Shown: piece by piece, positions 1 through 8,430 of the stretch
Numbering within the stretch: the stretch's first letter is position 1
How the letters are laid out: each line of letters starts with the position of its first letter
Assembly (NCBI GenBank): GCA_037445895.1
Contig: JBBIJO010000007.1
Coordinates: 54,923 to 118,922 of the forward strand
Length of the DNA stretch: 64,000 nucleotides
From: JBBIJO01 sp037445895
Lineage (GTDB): Bacteria; Bacteroidota; Ignavibacteria; Kapaibacteriales; UBA2268
Direction of reading: 5' to 3'
The notes under the pieces: generated by a model
What the model was told of the DNA's origin: nothing
What the model saw: the letters and a program-made list of their open reading frames with translations, nothing else
Databases searched by the model: none
Translations under genes and position numbers: made by a program

Positions 1-97
1 ATTCGATATTTTTATAAGTTTGATTTATCACGGATTCTATTGTTGTCCTTATTGTTTCGGCACGATTCAAAACTACTGTAACAACAGAAATTTTCAT
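1..97 (-). CDS. Glycosyltransferase family 2, N-terminal fragment (runs off window)
   Basis: The minus strand from 97 downwards reads 32 codons beginning MKISVVTVVLNRAETIRTTI and continuing to NQTYKNIE, with no stop before the window edge. This is the classic N-terminus of a GT-A fold family 2 glycosyltransferase: the first beta strand (ISVVTVVLN) followed by the helix and the SVINQTYKNIE stretch that precedes the DxS nucleotide-binding loop. Such enzymes transfer sugars from nucleotide donors to lipid-linked or growing glycans at the inner face of the cytoplasmic membrane. It lies 3 bases downstream of the GT4 gene that ends at 101, so it is probably the next gene of the same operon. The catalytic region is outside the window, so the substrate cannot be guessed. 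Confidence 0.8.
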   Translation of the reverse strand, partial: MKISVVTVVLNRAETIRTTIESVINQTYKNIE

Positions 98-100
98 ACA

Positions 101-1249
101 TTATTCCTTTGCTAAAATTTCTTGATACAAGTAGAACATCTTTTCCGAAATTATTTTCCAATTGTATTTCTCGCCTACTAATTTTTTCCCATTCTCACCC
201 ATTTCTTTCATAATCTCATTACTACCTATCAATTTAGTCATCGCGTCTGCCAATTCGTCTATTCGAGGATTAATCACAATACCAGCGTTGGATTTTTCGA
301 CCTCTGGGAAATTACATTGCTTTGTAATAATCACCGGTAATCCAGAAGCCATAGCCTCCAAGATACTTATACTAAAACCTTCGGAATATGAAGGCAGAAT
401 AAACAAATCCGCCCCGCTCAATGCCGTTAGTTTCTTTTCGCCTATTAGTATCCCGGCAAATGTCACACATTTGGCAACGTTTTCTTCGGCAAGTAACTTT
501 GCAATATGTTTTTGGTATCCATTTTCGTCTGGACCCGCAATTAAAAGATGTGTCTCTGGATAGCTTTCGACAACTCGTCTAAAAGCTCGAATCAAGATGT
601 CTAACCCTTTGTTGGGATGAAGCCTACCCAAAAAAAGAATGATTTTTTTACTTTTCAATTCAGGATAATACTCTAACAATTTTTGTTTAGGGAAAGAACT
701 TCGGAATGCTTCAATATCGATTCCATTCCCTACGACAACAATTTTGTTGTCAACCCCGAAATTCCTTATACTTTCGACTTCTTTATTTGTAATAGCATGT
801 ATGGCTTTAGCCTCTCGCAATATCCTCCGTTGAATTAAATTTGCATAGATTCGTTTTTTAAGTTTCTTATAATTTAAACTCCAAGGCTCAAGCTCTCCGT
901 GAATTGTTATGACAAATGGTATGCCAAAAAATTTGGCAGCATTATAAGCAGAAAAATGGGAATGATGCCAAATTTCATGAATGTGTAAAATATCAAATTC
1001 CTTTAATGCTTTTTTCAATTGTTTTGCAAGCGTAAATGAATGATTTCTCCAAAGCTTCGCAAAAACACTCTGCGGGAATAGCTTAACATCGACACCTTTG
1101 GGAACAACGCATTCCTCCCCCTTTCTAAAAGGAGCAAATATTGTAATTATCACGCCTCTTTTTACTAATGCTTCTGTCAATCCTTGAATTACCATAGTAG
1201 GACCACCCCATTTGGGGGACAGGCTTGCAGCAACATGGAGTACCTTCAT
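101..1249 (-). CDS. Glycosyltransferase family 4 (GT-B fold)
   Basis: 382 residues, full length for a GT4 enzyme. The N-terminal Rossmann half starts MKVLHVAASLSPKWGGP, whose WGGP glycine loop is typical of acceptor-side domains. The C-terminal half carries GRLHPNKG (about 208-215) and the EX7E motif in SEGFSISILEA (about 289-299), which binds the nucleotide-sugar donor. No signal peptide or membrane segment is evident, so it should act at the cytoplasmic face on surface polysaccharide or O-antigen. Its ATG shares one base with the upstream gene's TAA (TAATG at 1249). A GGAGG sequence formed by the last Gly codons of that gene lies 6 bases before the ATG, so translation is coupled. Sugar specificity cannot be read from the sequence. 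Confidence 0.93.
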   Translation of the reverse strand: MKVLHVAASLSPKWGGPTMVIQGLTEALVKRGVIITIFAPFRKGEECVVPKGVDVKLFPQSVFAKLWRNHSFTLAKQLKKALKEFDILHIHEIWHHSHFSAYNAAKFFGIPFVITIHGELEPWSLNYKKLKKRIYANLIQRRILREAKAIHAITNKEVESIRNFGVDNKIVVVGNGIDIEAFRSSFPKQKLLEYYPELKSKKIILFLGRLHPNKGLDILIRAFRRVVESYPETHLLIAGPDENGYQKHIAKLLAEENVAKCVTFAGILIGEKKLTALSGADLFILPSYSEGFSISILEAMASGLPVIITKQCNFPEVEKSNAGIVINPRIDELADAMTKLIGSNEIMKEMGENGKKLVGEKYNWKIISEKMFYLYQEILAKE

Positions 1250-2451
1250 TATACACCTCCTAAAAGAGTTTTTATGCTTTCGAACATTTTCGCCGCTACA
1301 TTCTCGGGTGTATAACTTTTTATTATCTCCTTGGAATTGGCACCCATTTTTTCTATATCAAGCTCTCCATCGACAAATTTTCTCATTATGTTTGTTAGCA
1401 TACCTATATCGGTAGGCTCAAAAGTAAATCCATTTTCACCTTCTTTAATCAAATCGAAGGAAGCGCCGGCTTTGTTCGAAACGATAACAGGCAAACCACA
1501 AATCATTGCTTCGTTAACAACAAGCCCCCATGGTTCAGAAACCGAAGGAAGCACAAATACATCCGCAAGGTAATAATATAAAACAGCTTCGTTCCAAGGT
1601 TTCCCGCCTACAAAGTAAACATCGAATATGTCATCCCTTTTAACCATACTTTCGAGTTCCTGCAATAATGGTCCATCGCCAACGATAATAAGTCCCCACA
1701 TTTCCGCAGTCGGAGAGGTAACTTTGAGATTCTTAAAAGCCTTGATAAGAGACGGAATATTTTTTTCAGGACTTAGTCGCCCTACAAATATAAAATTAAA
1801 CGGTTTGAAGCCATATTCTTTTTTTAAGTCTTTTAGGTTGTTTCCGTATTTGCCATAAAGATTTTCAATGGCACTTTTGTCGACCGCATTTAATTTGACG
1901 AAAATACGGTCGGAAACCATACCTAATTTCTGCATATAATTTGTTGATGCAGTTCCATAAGTAAAGGATGCATCGTATAGCTTTAAGATTATTTTTTTAA
2001 TTGTCTCTTTAAAAATTATTCTCCTATGGTCAAGTTCGGTAGAATCGACGGAAATCACGGTTTTAATGCTTAAAATTTTCGATATTAGTGCAGTAAAAGA
2101 ATAGGCAGGGGAATCCCATCCAGGCAAAACAACCAAATTCGGTCTGAAATGAATCACCTCTTTCAAAAGGCGGGATGCTTTTGCAAACCAAGTGATTCTA
2201 TCAATGCTTTTAGCAAAAAGAATGCGATATGGATATTTATGCATTGATAAATCAATCTCGCCAAAAGACTTCCTCCCTTCCTCATTGATAGCAATATGGA
2301 CAACCAACAATTCATATCCATTCGTAACCAATATATTATACAAACAACTGTAAATAACGGCTTTGTAATGGGTCCATAAAATATTATGAACAATAAAAAT
2401 TCTTGGAGGATTCCGAGTAGGGCGCTGTTTCCTTGAAATAAACGAACACAT
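1249..2451 (-). CDS. Glycosyltransferase family 4 (GT-B fold)
   Basis: 400 residues. The C-terminal donor domain has GRLSPEKN (about 224-231) and an EX7E motif in SEPWGLVVNEAM (about 305-316), both hallmarks of GT4. The N-terminal half, with the FIVHNILWTHYK stretch, is less typical and probably sets acceptor choice. The protein is soluble by sequence and would work at the cytoplasmic membrane in surface glycan assembly. It is the first gene after a 211-base gap that holds a TAATTTTG promoter word on the minus strand (2515-2522), so it likely heads its own transcript with the next two glycosyltransferases. It differs clearly in sequence from the neighbouring GT4, so it is not a recent duplicate. 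Confidence 0.92.
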   Translation of the reverse strand: MCSFISRKQRPTRNPPRIFIVHNILWTHYKAVIYSCLYNILVTNGYELLVVHIAINEEGRKSFGEIDLSMHKYPYRILFAKSIDRITWFAKASRLLKEVIHFRPNLVVLPGWDSPAYSFTALISKILSIKTVISVDSTELDHRRIIFKETIKKIILKLYDASFTYGTASTNYMQKLGMVSDRIFVKLNAVDKSAIENLYGKYGNNLKDLKKEYGFKPFNFIFVGRLSPEKNIPSLIKAFKNLKVTSPTAEMWGLIIVGDGPLLQELESMVKRDDIFDVYFVGGKPWNEAVLYYYLADVFVLPSVSEPWGLVVNEAMICGLPVIVSNKAGASFDLIKEGENGFTFEPTDIGMLTNIMRKFVDGELDIEKMGANSKEIIKSYTPENVAAKMFESIKTLLGGV

Positions 2452-2662
2452 ATTAACTTATCAATTTCATAAGCAACTTAAGTATCATTATAGCATTGAT
2501 TTCTATTAAAGATACAAAATTAGCAAATTAATGTATTTGAACATACTCAATAATTATAGATAAAAGATTTAGTATAAGAATTTTAATTAAGGTGTTTTTA
2601 TCGATACAAACTGTTGTAACTTTAAAAAAATAATTTCGATGCTACTGAACATACATAAAAAC
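2452..2662 (-). promoter_or_regulatory. Intergenic region with TAATTTTG promoter for the GT4 genes
   Basis: On the minus strand 2522-2515 reads TAATTTTG, an exact match to the Bacteroidota -7 element TAnnTTTG, about 64 bases before the start at 2451. No well-placed -33 TTG is obvious; the nearest candidate is about 25 bases away, which is long. The rest of the gap is AT-rich and shows no reading frame or clear hairpin. Confidence 0.5.
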
Positions 2663-3562
2663 TTATTTCCACAGAAATCTCTTTTTAAATCCTTTGAACA
2701 CATAATCGATGTCTCCTTGCAAAATATAATGCAAAGCTCTTCTACCCAAAAAGTATAGTTTAAGAAGCCTCGACTTCAAAGAATTACAGTCAACCCCTTT
2801 TTCTTTCATTATAGAATAATGCTCCTTTAATCCTATTTCGGCAATCGTATGCGTCTTGCTTGTATGATGCAGCCTAAATCCTCCTAAATAATCGTGGATA
2901 AAATAGAACTTACATTTGTTCCCAATCCTAACCCAAAATTCATAATCCATACAAAATCTGTATTTTTCGTCCAAAAATCCGAATTTTTCGAAAAGCTGTC
3001 TTTTCCAAAAAGCAGCTTGGTTCGACAAAACAGTTCCTTCGTAAAGAAGCGAGTAGTAATTGAAAGGAACAAACCGAAGTGTATTCACAATCTTATCGTT
3101 TCCATCTAAAAAAACAATATTTCCAAAAAATAAATCGAACCCTTGATTTTTTTTATAAGCACTCGCTATTTTAAAAAGCGACGAAGGCAACAATATATCG
3201 TCTGAATTTTGCCATCCAACAAGTTCGCCGCTAGCTATTCTAAACCCTTTATTCAATGCATTCGATTGGCCACTATCGGGTTCGCTTACCCAAAAAGCTA
3301 TATACTTCTCGTATTTTTTTATGATTTCAACACTGCCGTCTGTCGAGCCACCATCGATAATAATATATTCCAAATTAGGATAATTCTGATTCAAAATGCT
3401 CAAAATCGTCTTTTCTAAAAATTGTGCCTGATTAAAAGATGGTGTAATAAGCGAAATTTTAGGCAAAGACGGGTCATTAGCCAAGATTCGATTCTCCTCG
3501 AAAAGTCGGTTGGAAACAAATTCGCTAATTTCAACAGAGGAAAATAACTTCATATTAAGCAT
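2663..3562 (-). CDS. Glycosyltransferase family 2
   Basis: 299 residues with a complete GT-A domain: ISLITPSFNQ (about 36-45), the nucleotide-binding IIIDGGSTDGS (about 67-77) and the metal-binding acidic motif QNSDD (about 118-122). After the catalytic domain there is FCMDYEFWVRIG, a common acceptor-side motif in GT2 enzymes that work on O-antigen or capsule repeats. No membrane segment is visible, so it acts in the cytoplasm at the membrane. Its start overlaps the end of the flippase gene by 8 bases; a second ATG at codon 4 is an alternative start that hardly changes the protein. The overlap says the two genes are cotranscribed and translationally coupled. Confidence 0.92.
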   Translation of the reverse strand: MLNMKLFSSVEISEFVSNRLFEENRILANDPSLPKISLITPSFNQAQFLEKTILSILNQNYPNLEYIIIDGGSTDGSVEIIKKYEKYIAFWVSEPDSGQSNALNKGFRIASGELVGWQNSDDILLPSSLFKIASAYKKNQGFDLFFGNIVFLDGNDKIVNTLRFVPFNYYSLLYEGTVLSNQAAFWKRQLFEKFGFLDEKYRFCMDYEFWVRIGNKCKFYFIHDYLGGFRLHHTSKTHTIAEIGLKEHYSIMKEKGVDCNSLKSRLLKLYFLGRRALHYILQGDIDYVFKGFKKRFLWK

Positions 3563-5069
3563 CTTGTTTTTTCAACAACAATTCATTCTTTACCCATCCT
3601 GCTAACTGCTTTCGCATTGGATGAAACCAAATAGAAATGGAAATAACAACTACAATACAACTAACATCGACAACATTCTTAAATAACGTATTAGAAATAT
3701 TCATCAGGTTATTAGAAAACACAAAAACAAAAAGCACACCGAAAATAGATAAAAATAAAAATTTCCTACTATCGCGAGGTAAAAGCTCAACTAATGATAT
3801 TTTATAGATTAGGTTGAAAACTATACTAACGACACTGCTTCCAAACGCAAGTGCAATTGTCCAACCAACAACAACACCCACCCCATCGAAAAACAGACCT
3901 AACAGCCAACCTAAAAAGAAATTTAATATGCCAACAAGTATATGAGAAATAACATTCCAACGTAAAGTTCCGATTCCATAGTTGGAAAAGTATGCGGGCA
4001 CTCCTATTGTATTCACAAACCAACCTACGGAAAGCAAAACTGTAAAAACCACGAAAATACTTTCGTAATGTCCAATCCATAGGAGTGAAATTATCGGAGC
4101 AGACATAATTATTAACGTATATAAAGGCAAGGAAATATAAAAAATTAACTGATACGATTTTGAATATATTTCCTCTATTTTTTCCGGAGCCTTTTCTTTT
4201 ATATTTGCAATTACAGGAATCATCACTTGATTTGCCGAAACAATAAACGAACGCAATTGAGTAATCAACTTATTTGCCATTTCGAAATATCCAACCATCG
4301 AAACACCACCAAATTTACTAAGTAAAGCTTTTGTAATTGGATCGGACAACAACATAAATAAAGAAATCACTTGAAAACTTATACCATACCCAATTATCTC
4401 CTTGAAAATACCTTTGTTCCACTGATAAGGTATGAAAGGCAGACAAGTTAAATATTTGCCGAGCAAAGACCAACTTAAAACCATAATAATACTACTTTGA
4501 ATGACCTGTGCATAGGCTAATCCTATCAATCCAAAGCGTGGAGTAAGAATTATTGCCATTATAAAATATAGAATTGTCCCACCCATCATAAGAATGCTCC
4601 TCGAATGAATACGCTGCAATCCGTCGAGCCCCGATTGGAAAACACCAGTTGTTGATGTCATCCATAAAGAAAGGAGTGAATATGGCAAAATGGATTTAGC
4701 AAGTATGAAAGAATTAGGAGGCAGAACAATGCCAAGAAGCCACTTTATCCCACCGTAGCCAGCCAGTATAGCTACACCAATCAATACAGCAACCGAGATT
4801 GCCGCTGTTTGAACAACAAAAGAAGCATTTTTAAAATCATCTCGAGCTAAATACTTTGCAACAAATTTGACCACACTCCCGGAAATACCCAAACTTGCTA
4901 AATTGCTTACTGATGATGTTGCAAGTATAAGCGACCAAATCCCCAATTGTTCAACACCTATGGTTTTAAGCAAAAACCGATAGAGAAAAAACAAAAACCC
5001 ACCCACAACCAATACTTGCGCGATGGACATTAATGCATTTATAAGGGTTTGTCGCTTCGGCATTATCAT
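3555..5069 (-). CDS. Wzx-like polysaccharide flippase (MOP/MATE superfamily)
   Basis: 504 residues made almost entirely of hydrophobic stretches, consistent with the 12-14 transmembrane helices of Wzx/RfbX transporters. The N-terminus (NALMSIAQVLVVGGFLFFLYRFLL) followed by IGVEQLGIWSLILATSSVSNLASLGI fits the MOP family, including the GVEQLGIWSL stretch in the first loop. These proteins flip undecaprenyl-linked oligosaccharide units across the inner membrane, so this gene gives the glycosyltransferase cluster an export step. The start is ATG at 5069 or at 5063. A TAATTTTG promoter word lies just upstream on the minus strand (5086-5079), so the transcript could have almost no leader. No Wzy polymerase is in the window. 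Confidence 0.9.
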   Translation of the reverse strand: MIMPKRQTLINALMSIAQVLVVGGFLFFLYRFLLKTIGVEQLGIWSLILATSSVSNLASLGISGSVVKFVAKYLARDDFKNASFVVQTAAISVAVLIGVAILAGYGGIKWLLGIVLPPNSFILAKSILPYSLLSLWMTSTTGVFQSGLDGLQRIHSRSILMMGGTILYFIMAIILTPRFGLIGLAYAQVIQSSIIMVLSWSLLGKYLTCLPFIPYQWNKGIFKEIIGYGISFQVISLFMLLSDPITKALLSKFGGVSMVGYFEMANKLITQLRSFIVSANQVMIPVIANIKEKAPEKIEEIYSKSYQLIFYISLPLYTLIIMSAPIISLLWIGHYESIFVVFTVLLSVGWFVNTIGVPAYFSNYGIGTLRWNVISHILVGILNFFLGWLLGLFFDGVGVVVGWTIALAFGSSVVSIVFNLIYKISLVELLPRDSRKFLFLSIFGVLFVFVFSNNLMNISNTLFKNVVDVSCIVVVISISIWFHPMRKQLAGWVKNELLLKKQDA

Positions 5070-5078
5070 TTATCGTCG

Positions 5079-5086
5079 CAAAATTA
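5079..5086 (-). promoter_or_regulatory. Promoter -7 element TAATTTTG before the flippase gene
   Basis: The minus strand reads TAATTTTG, an exact TAnnTTTG match. A TTG lies 15 bases further upstream (5104-5102), a little close for a -33 element. The element ends about 10 bases before the ATG at 5069, which predicts a very short or absent 5' leader. Confidence 0.5.
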
Positions 5087-5168
5087 TGACCCTGTGAAAT
5101 TCAATCTTCTATCCTTTAGAATAAATCTATATTATTTTCGCCCAATCATTTTTCAAACCCAGATGCAG

Positions 5169-8063
5169 TTATTCCACTTTAACAATTTTTACATAATGTG
5201 TTTTCGAAGGGCTTTGAACGCATAGGTAATAGTTGCCACTTTGTTCCGAGTTCAAACTAAACTTATGCTCATAAGTTGCCATCGAAGGCTCAAAAACATC
5301 AATCTTTTCGATTAAACGGCCTTGCAGGTCAAAAAGTGAAATTCTCAAAGGCTCATACTTTAAAAATGAAACTCGCAATTGAACACCACTTTCGGTTGGA
5401 TTAGGAAAAACAGAGACAAGGAATAGTTCGTCTTGCCGCGAACGTAGTTGAGGAAGAAATCCTAACTCGTAAGCCTTGATTTCCGACTGAATTGATTCTT
5501 TTCTAAGTTCTAATAAACCCTTTCCTGCAAAAAGACTAAACACAATTTTCTTCGTTTCCCCATTTAATATTTTTATTGGTCCAGCCGAAGTGATATGGGA
5601 AATATCCGTTACCCTCGATTGAGTTCGGGATTTTCCCCGAGTTAACATTTTCCATTTTTCTGAAACCGTAAATCCGTCGTAAATTCCAACACTGTCGTTG
5701 CCTCGACCATCGTTATCAATCGCATAAAAATTAACAGGAAACTCGCTAATTACTTTGACACCAACATAAGGGAGCGTATCGCTACTCGCATCGAATGCAT
5801 AGCCAAAGTCGAAGTCCATATCGTATTCCGTTTTATCGCTTTGCCCCATTAAACTTATGTCCCAATCGAAGAATAACCCAACAAACAACGAATCGTAATT
5901 CTCGCCGCTAACATTTGTTATATCATAAGTAACTAAAATTAAATTCGAATCATTAGGCAATACACTTTGGTAAACGTTTTGTTCGATGTTGAAAGCGGGA
6001 TGAGTTGAATCTTGCTTACTATGGAATTTGCACCTTCCAAGATAATAACCAAACGCAGAATTGTATTCTATATAAAAAATACTATCGGCAATAAACCCCT
6101 TGTTTTGATAGTTTTGATTGGAACTACGAGCAACATCGGATACCATTTGCGAAGACACCCCAACTAATAATGCACCTTCGAACAAAATATTATTACTCTT
6201 TTTGTGAGTTAAACCAATGCCTTGTTGGTTCAAAGGGTAGTCGTTGAAACCAACATTACCACGACTATTGAATGTAGTAAAAATATTATTGAAATTCATA
6301 GTTTTATACGAAGGATTAGCTGGAATAGTTACCACAGCTTTTCCAACCTTTCCAATTGAATCGTAAGCAATAAAGTTGACTCTCAAATTATAATCGAGTG
6401 GGATTGTTGTGGAAAGCGTAAAGCAAATCTCGTCCGTCGTTTTTTGTTCTCCCAAAAGAAAATCGCCAATAGGTATTGAATCCATACATACCGATTCAAT
6501 ATATGGGGAATTATCATCCAACCTAACATATACGCTCTTTAAGTTGGACAACACCGAACGAAAAGTCAACGCAACATAAATCTTTTCTCCCAATTCACAT
6601 AAATCATTGCCGTTTCCATCGCGAATAGTATAGGCATCGAACACAAGTGACCTTAAAGTATCTGGGCTACAAGTAATTGACTTCAATGCATTGACTCTGC
6701 CATATCCTATGTAACCTGCGTAATCGGGATTGAGAGAATCAATATCGTCGGCTGTCAATTTAACAACCTCGTAAATTTGCTCGTAACTCAAATTGGGGAA
6801 TTGTTCCCGTGTTAAAGCAACAACACCAGCGGCAATAGGCGATGCCATAGATGTTCCATCCAACGCAGTATAGGTTTCTCCGGGAATAGTGGACATAATA
6901 TCGACACCTGGAGCCGATACATCGACATTTGAACTGTAATTTGAAAATACGGCTTTTATATCGTTCGAATCGACAGCAGCAACCGAAAGAACTCCTTTGA
7001 AAGAAGCAGGGGCATAATCCGAATATCGATAACCATTTCCAGCAGCTGCAACAATACAAACATTCATTTGGTTTACTGCTCTAATCACATCGTTTTCTAA
7101 ATTTGAACCAGATTCACTTCCCCACGAACAATTGACGACTTTTGCTCCCATAACGCCAGCATACAAAATCCCTTCGTAACCTTTAGAAACATAAGAATTA
7201 AAAGGGTCGTCATTCGAAACCTTTACCGGAAGTATTTTAACTTTTGGAACAACACCAGCAACTCCAATTGCGTTGTTTACAATCGCACCGACGATTCCAG
7301 CAACGTGAGTTCCGTGACCATTTCCCGGACGTGGGTTATTATCGGGCGAAAAATTGTCCTTGCCGCTAAAGTCCCAACCAACAAAATCATCAACATAGCC
7401 ATTCCCATCGTCATCAACACCGTTACTACTCTTATCGGCTCCTGACGAATCCAAGCCAAATTCACCTCGATTAATAAAAATGTTTTCTTTCAAATCGGGA
7501 TGATCAATGTCAACTCCGGTATCGACTATTCCAACAACGATTGTATCGGAGTCGGCACGAAGAGAATCCCAAGCATCGAAAGCGTTAATTTTGTAAAGAT
7601 AATATTGTTCTGGCAGTTTAATATCGTTGGGAATACTCTCAATTTTCCGATAAAATAAAGGCTCGGCATATTCTATTTCCGTCTGGAAAGAAAGTTTTCG
7701 ACACAGCAAAAGAGGGGAAAAATTTTTTTCGTATCTAATCAAGTATATCCTTGTAAGGTTATCGATAAAATCTGAATTGACACTACGATTAAATCTTGCG
7801 AATTTCTTTCGGGCAAAATCTATTAGGGCAGGATTAATTGCTGGTTCTAACTTGAATTTTCCAATTAATAATTCCAAGGCTGTTTTTTCGTTGGACTTCT
7901 CGGGTTGTATAAGTTTATGGTAAAGATTTGAATTTTCACGGAATTTGATTACAACTACATTGTTTTCATAATTTTCTGAATACAATATCGAAAAGTTCCC
8001 AATAAACATCAAAACGATAATAACACAACGATAGGAGGCTCTAACCATAACGCATTCAATCAT
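5169..8063 (-). CDS. Subtilisin-like serine protease (S8) with T9SS sorting domain
   Basis: About 964 residues. Order: hydrophobic signal peptide (CVIIVLMFIGNFSILYS), an inhibitor-like propeptide, the S8 catalytic domain and a long beta-rich region. The tail is a T9SS sorting domain (VFPNPTESG to SGNYYLCVQS). The catalytic triad is visible: Asp in GIVDTGVDIDHPDL, His in NGHGTHVAGIVGA, Ser in DGTSMASPIAAG. An EF-like DDDGNGYVDD stretch sits between Asp and His and probably binds calcium. It is expected to be exported by Sec, then secreted or surface-anchored by T9SS, and to degrade protein outside the cell. The first ATG is at 8063; ATG at 8048 gives a tighter signal peptide. A TTG at 8072 is less likely. 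It is a paralogue of the protease at 13274-16702. Confidence 0.93.
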   Translation of the reverse strand: MIECVMVRASYRCVIIVLMFIGNFSILYSENYENNVVVIKFRENSNLYHKLIQPEKSNEKTALELLIGKFKLEPAINPALIDFARKKFARFNRSVNSDFIDNLTRIYLIRYEKNFSPLLLCRKLSFQTEIEYAEPLFYRKIESIPNDIKLPEQYYLYKINAFDAWDSLRADSDTIVVGIVDTGVDIDHPDLKENIFINRGEFGLDSSGADKSSNGVDDDGNGYVDDFVGWDFSGKDNFSPDNNPRPGNGHGTHVAGIVGAIVNNAIGVAGVVPKVKILPVKVSNDDPFNSYVSKGYEGILYAGVMGAKVVNCSWGSESGSNLENDVIRAVNQMNVCIVAAAGNGYRYSDYAPASFKGVLSVAAVDSNDIKAVFSNYSSNVDVSAPGVDIMSTIPGETYTALDGTSMASPIAAGVVALTREQFPNLSYEQIYEVVKLTADDIDSLNPDYAGYIGYGRVNALKSITCSPDTLRSLVFDAYTIRDGNGNDLCELGEKIYVALTFRSVLSNLKSVYVRLDDNSPYIESVCMDSIPIGDFLLGEQKTTDEICFTLSTTIPLDYNLRVNFIAYDSIGKVGKAVVTIPANPSYKTMNFNNIFTTFNSRGNVGFNDYPLNQQGIGLTHKKSNNILFEGALLVGVSSQMVSDVARSSNQNYQNKGFIADSIFYIEYNSAFGYYLGRCKFHSKQDSTHPAFNIEQNVYQSVLPNDSNLILVTYDITNVSGENYDSLFVGLFFDWDISLMGQSDKTEYDMDFDFGYAFDASSDTLPYVGVKVISEFPVNFYAIDNDGRGNDSVGIYDGFTVSEKWKMLTRGKSRTQSRVTDISHITSAGPIKILNGETKKIVFSLFAGKGLLELRKESIQSEIKAYELGFLPQLRSRQDELFLVSVFPNPTESGVQLRVSFLKYEPLRISLFDLQGRLIEKIDVFEPSMATYEHKFSLNSEQSGNYYLCVQSPSKTHYVKIVKVE

Positions 8064-8091
8064 TATAAACAAAAAATAATTAAACGAAAAA

Positions 8092-8099
8092 CAAAAGTA
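8092..8099 (-). promoter_or_regulatory. Promoter -7 element TACTTTTG for the S8 protease
   Basis: The minus strand reads TACTTTTG (8099-8092), matching TAnnTTTG. A TTG at 8118-8116 sits 16 bases upstream as a possible -33 element. It predicts a start point near 8086 and a short leader before the ATG at 8063. The same 8-mer precedes the VWA gene (22104-22111). Confidence 0.55.
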
Positions 8100-8192
8100 A
8101 ACATTTCACACACAACAACTATAATTCTCGAATTTACTCGAATGTTATTTGAAATTTATATTGAATTTTTTGGATGGTTCTATAAAAATTCT

Positions 8193-8224
8193 TTTGTTTA
8201 ATTAAAAAATTTTACTTAGTTTTG
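8193..8224 (+). promoter_or_regulatory. Promoter TTTG-N20-TAGTTTTG for the leader of the synthetase-like gene
   Basis: TTTG at 8193-8196 and TAGTTTTG at 8217-8224 are separated by 20 bases, close to the Bacteroidota arrangement of -33 TTTG and -7 TAnnTTTG. This is among the best promoter matches in the window. Transcription would begin near 8231, about 200 bases before the gene at 8431, and would have to cross two intrinsic terminators. Confidence 0.65.
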
Positions 8225-8301
8225 TAACGATAGTTTTGATAAGAAGAAAGAAAATGGTATTGATTGATTCAGTTGAAATAAAATTTGAAAGCGGAAGCGA
8301 C

Positions 8302-8330
8302 AAGCCCCCTTTGTTGGGGGCTTTTTTTTT
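8302..8330 (+). terminator. Strong intrinsic terminator 1 inside the leader
   Basis: Perfect 8-bp stem AAGCCCCC / GGGGGCTT (8302-8309 with 8316-8323), 6-base loop, and a run of nine T ending at 8330. It lies about 70 bases after the predicted transcription start and 100 bases before the next gene, so it can end the transcript early unless something prevents folding. Confidence 0.85.
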
Positions 8331-8386
8331 GCCTAAAATGCTAAATTTCGAACAATATAAATCCAAGCTTGAATTGAAATTTAACC

Positions 8387-8408
8387 GAGGGCATTGCCCT
8401 CTTTTTTT
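8387..8408 (+). terminator. Intrinsic terminator 2 inside the leader
   Basis: Perfect 6-bp GC-rich stem GAGGGC / GCCCTC (8387-8392 with 8396-8401), 3-base loop ATT, then seven T (8402-8408). It is 57 bases after the first terminator and only 22 bases before the start codon at 8431; the Shine-Dalgarno AAGGGG (8420-8425) follows at once. Confidence 0.8.
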
Positions 8409-8430
8409 GTTTAATTATTAAGGGGTTTTT

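Noticed and set aside
8236..8421. Small frame of 61 codons in the leader
   Set aside because: It reads through both terminators and would translate the stems as PPLLGAFF-like and GHCPLFLF-like strings; no conserved protein is suggested. Kept as a leader RNA instead.
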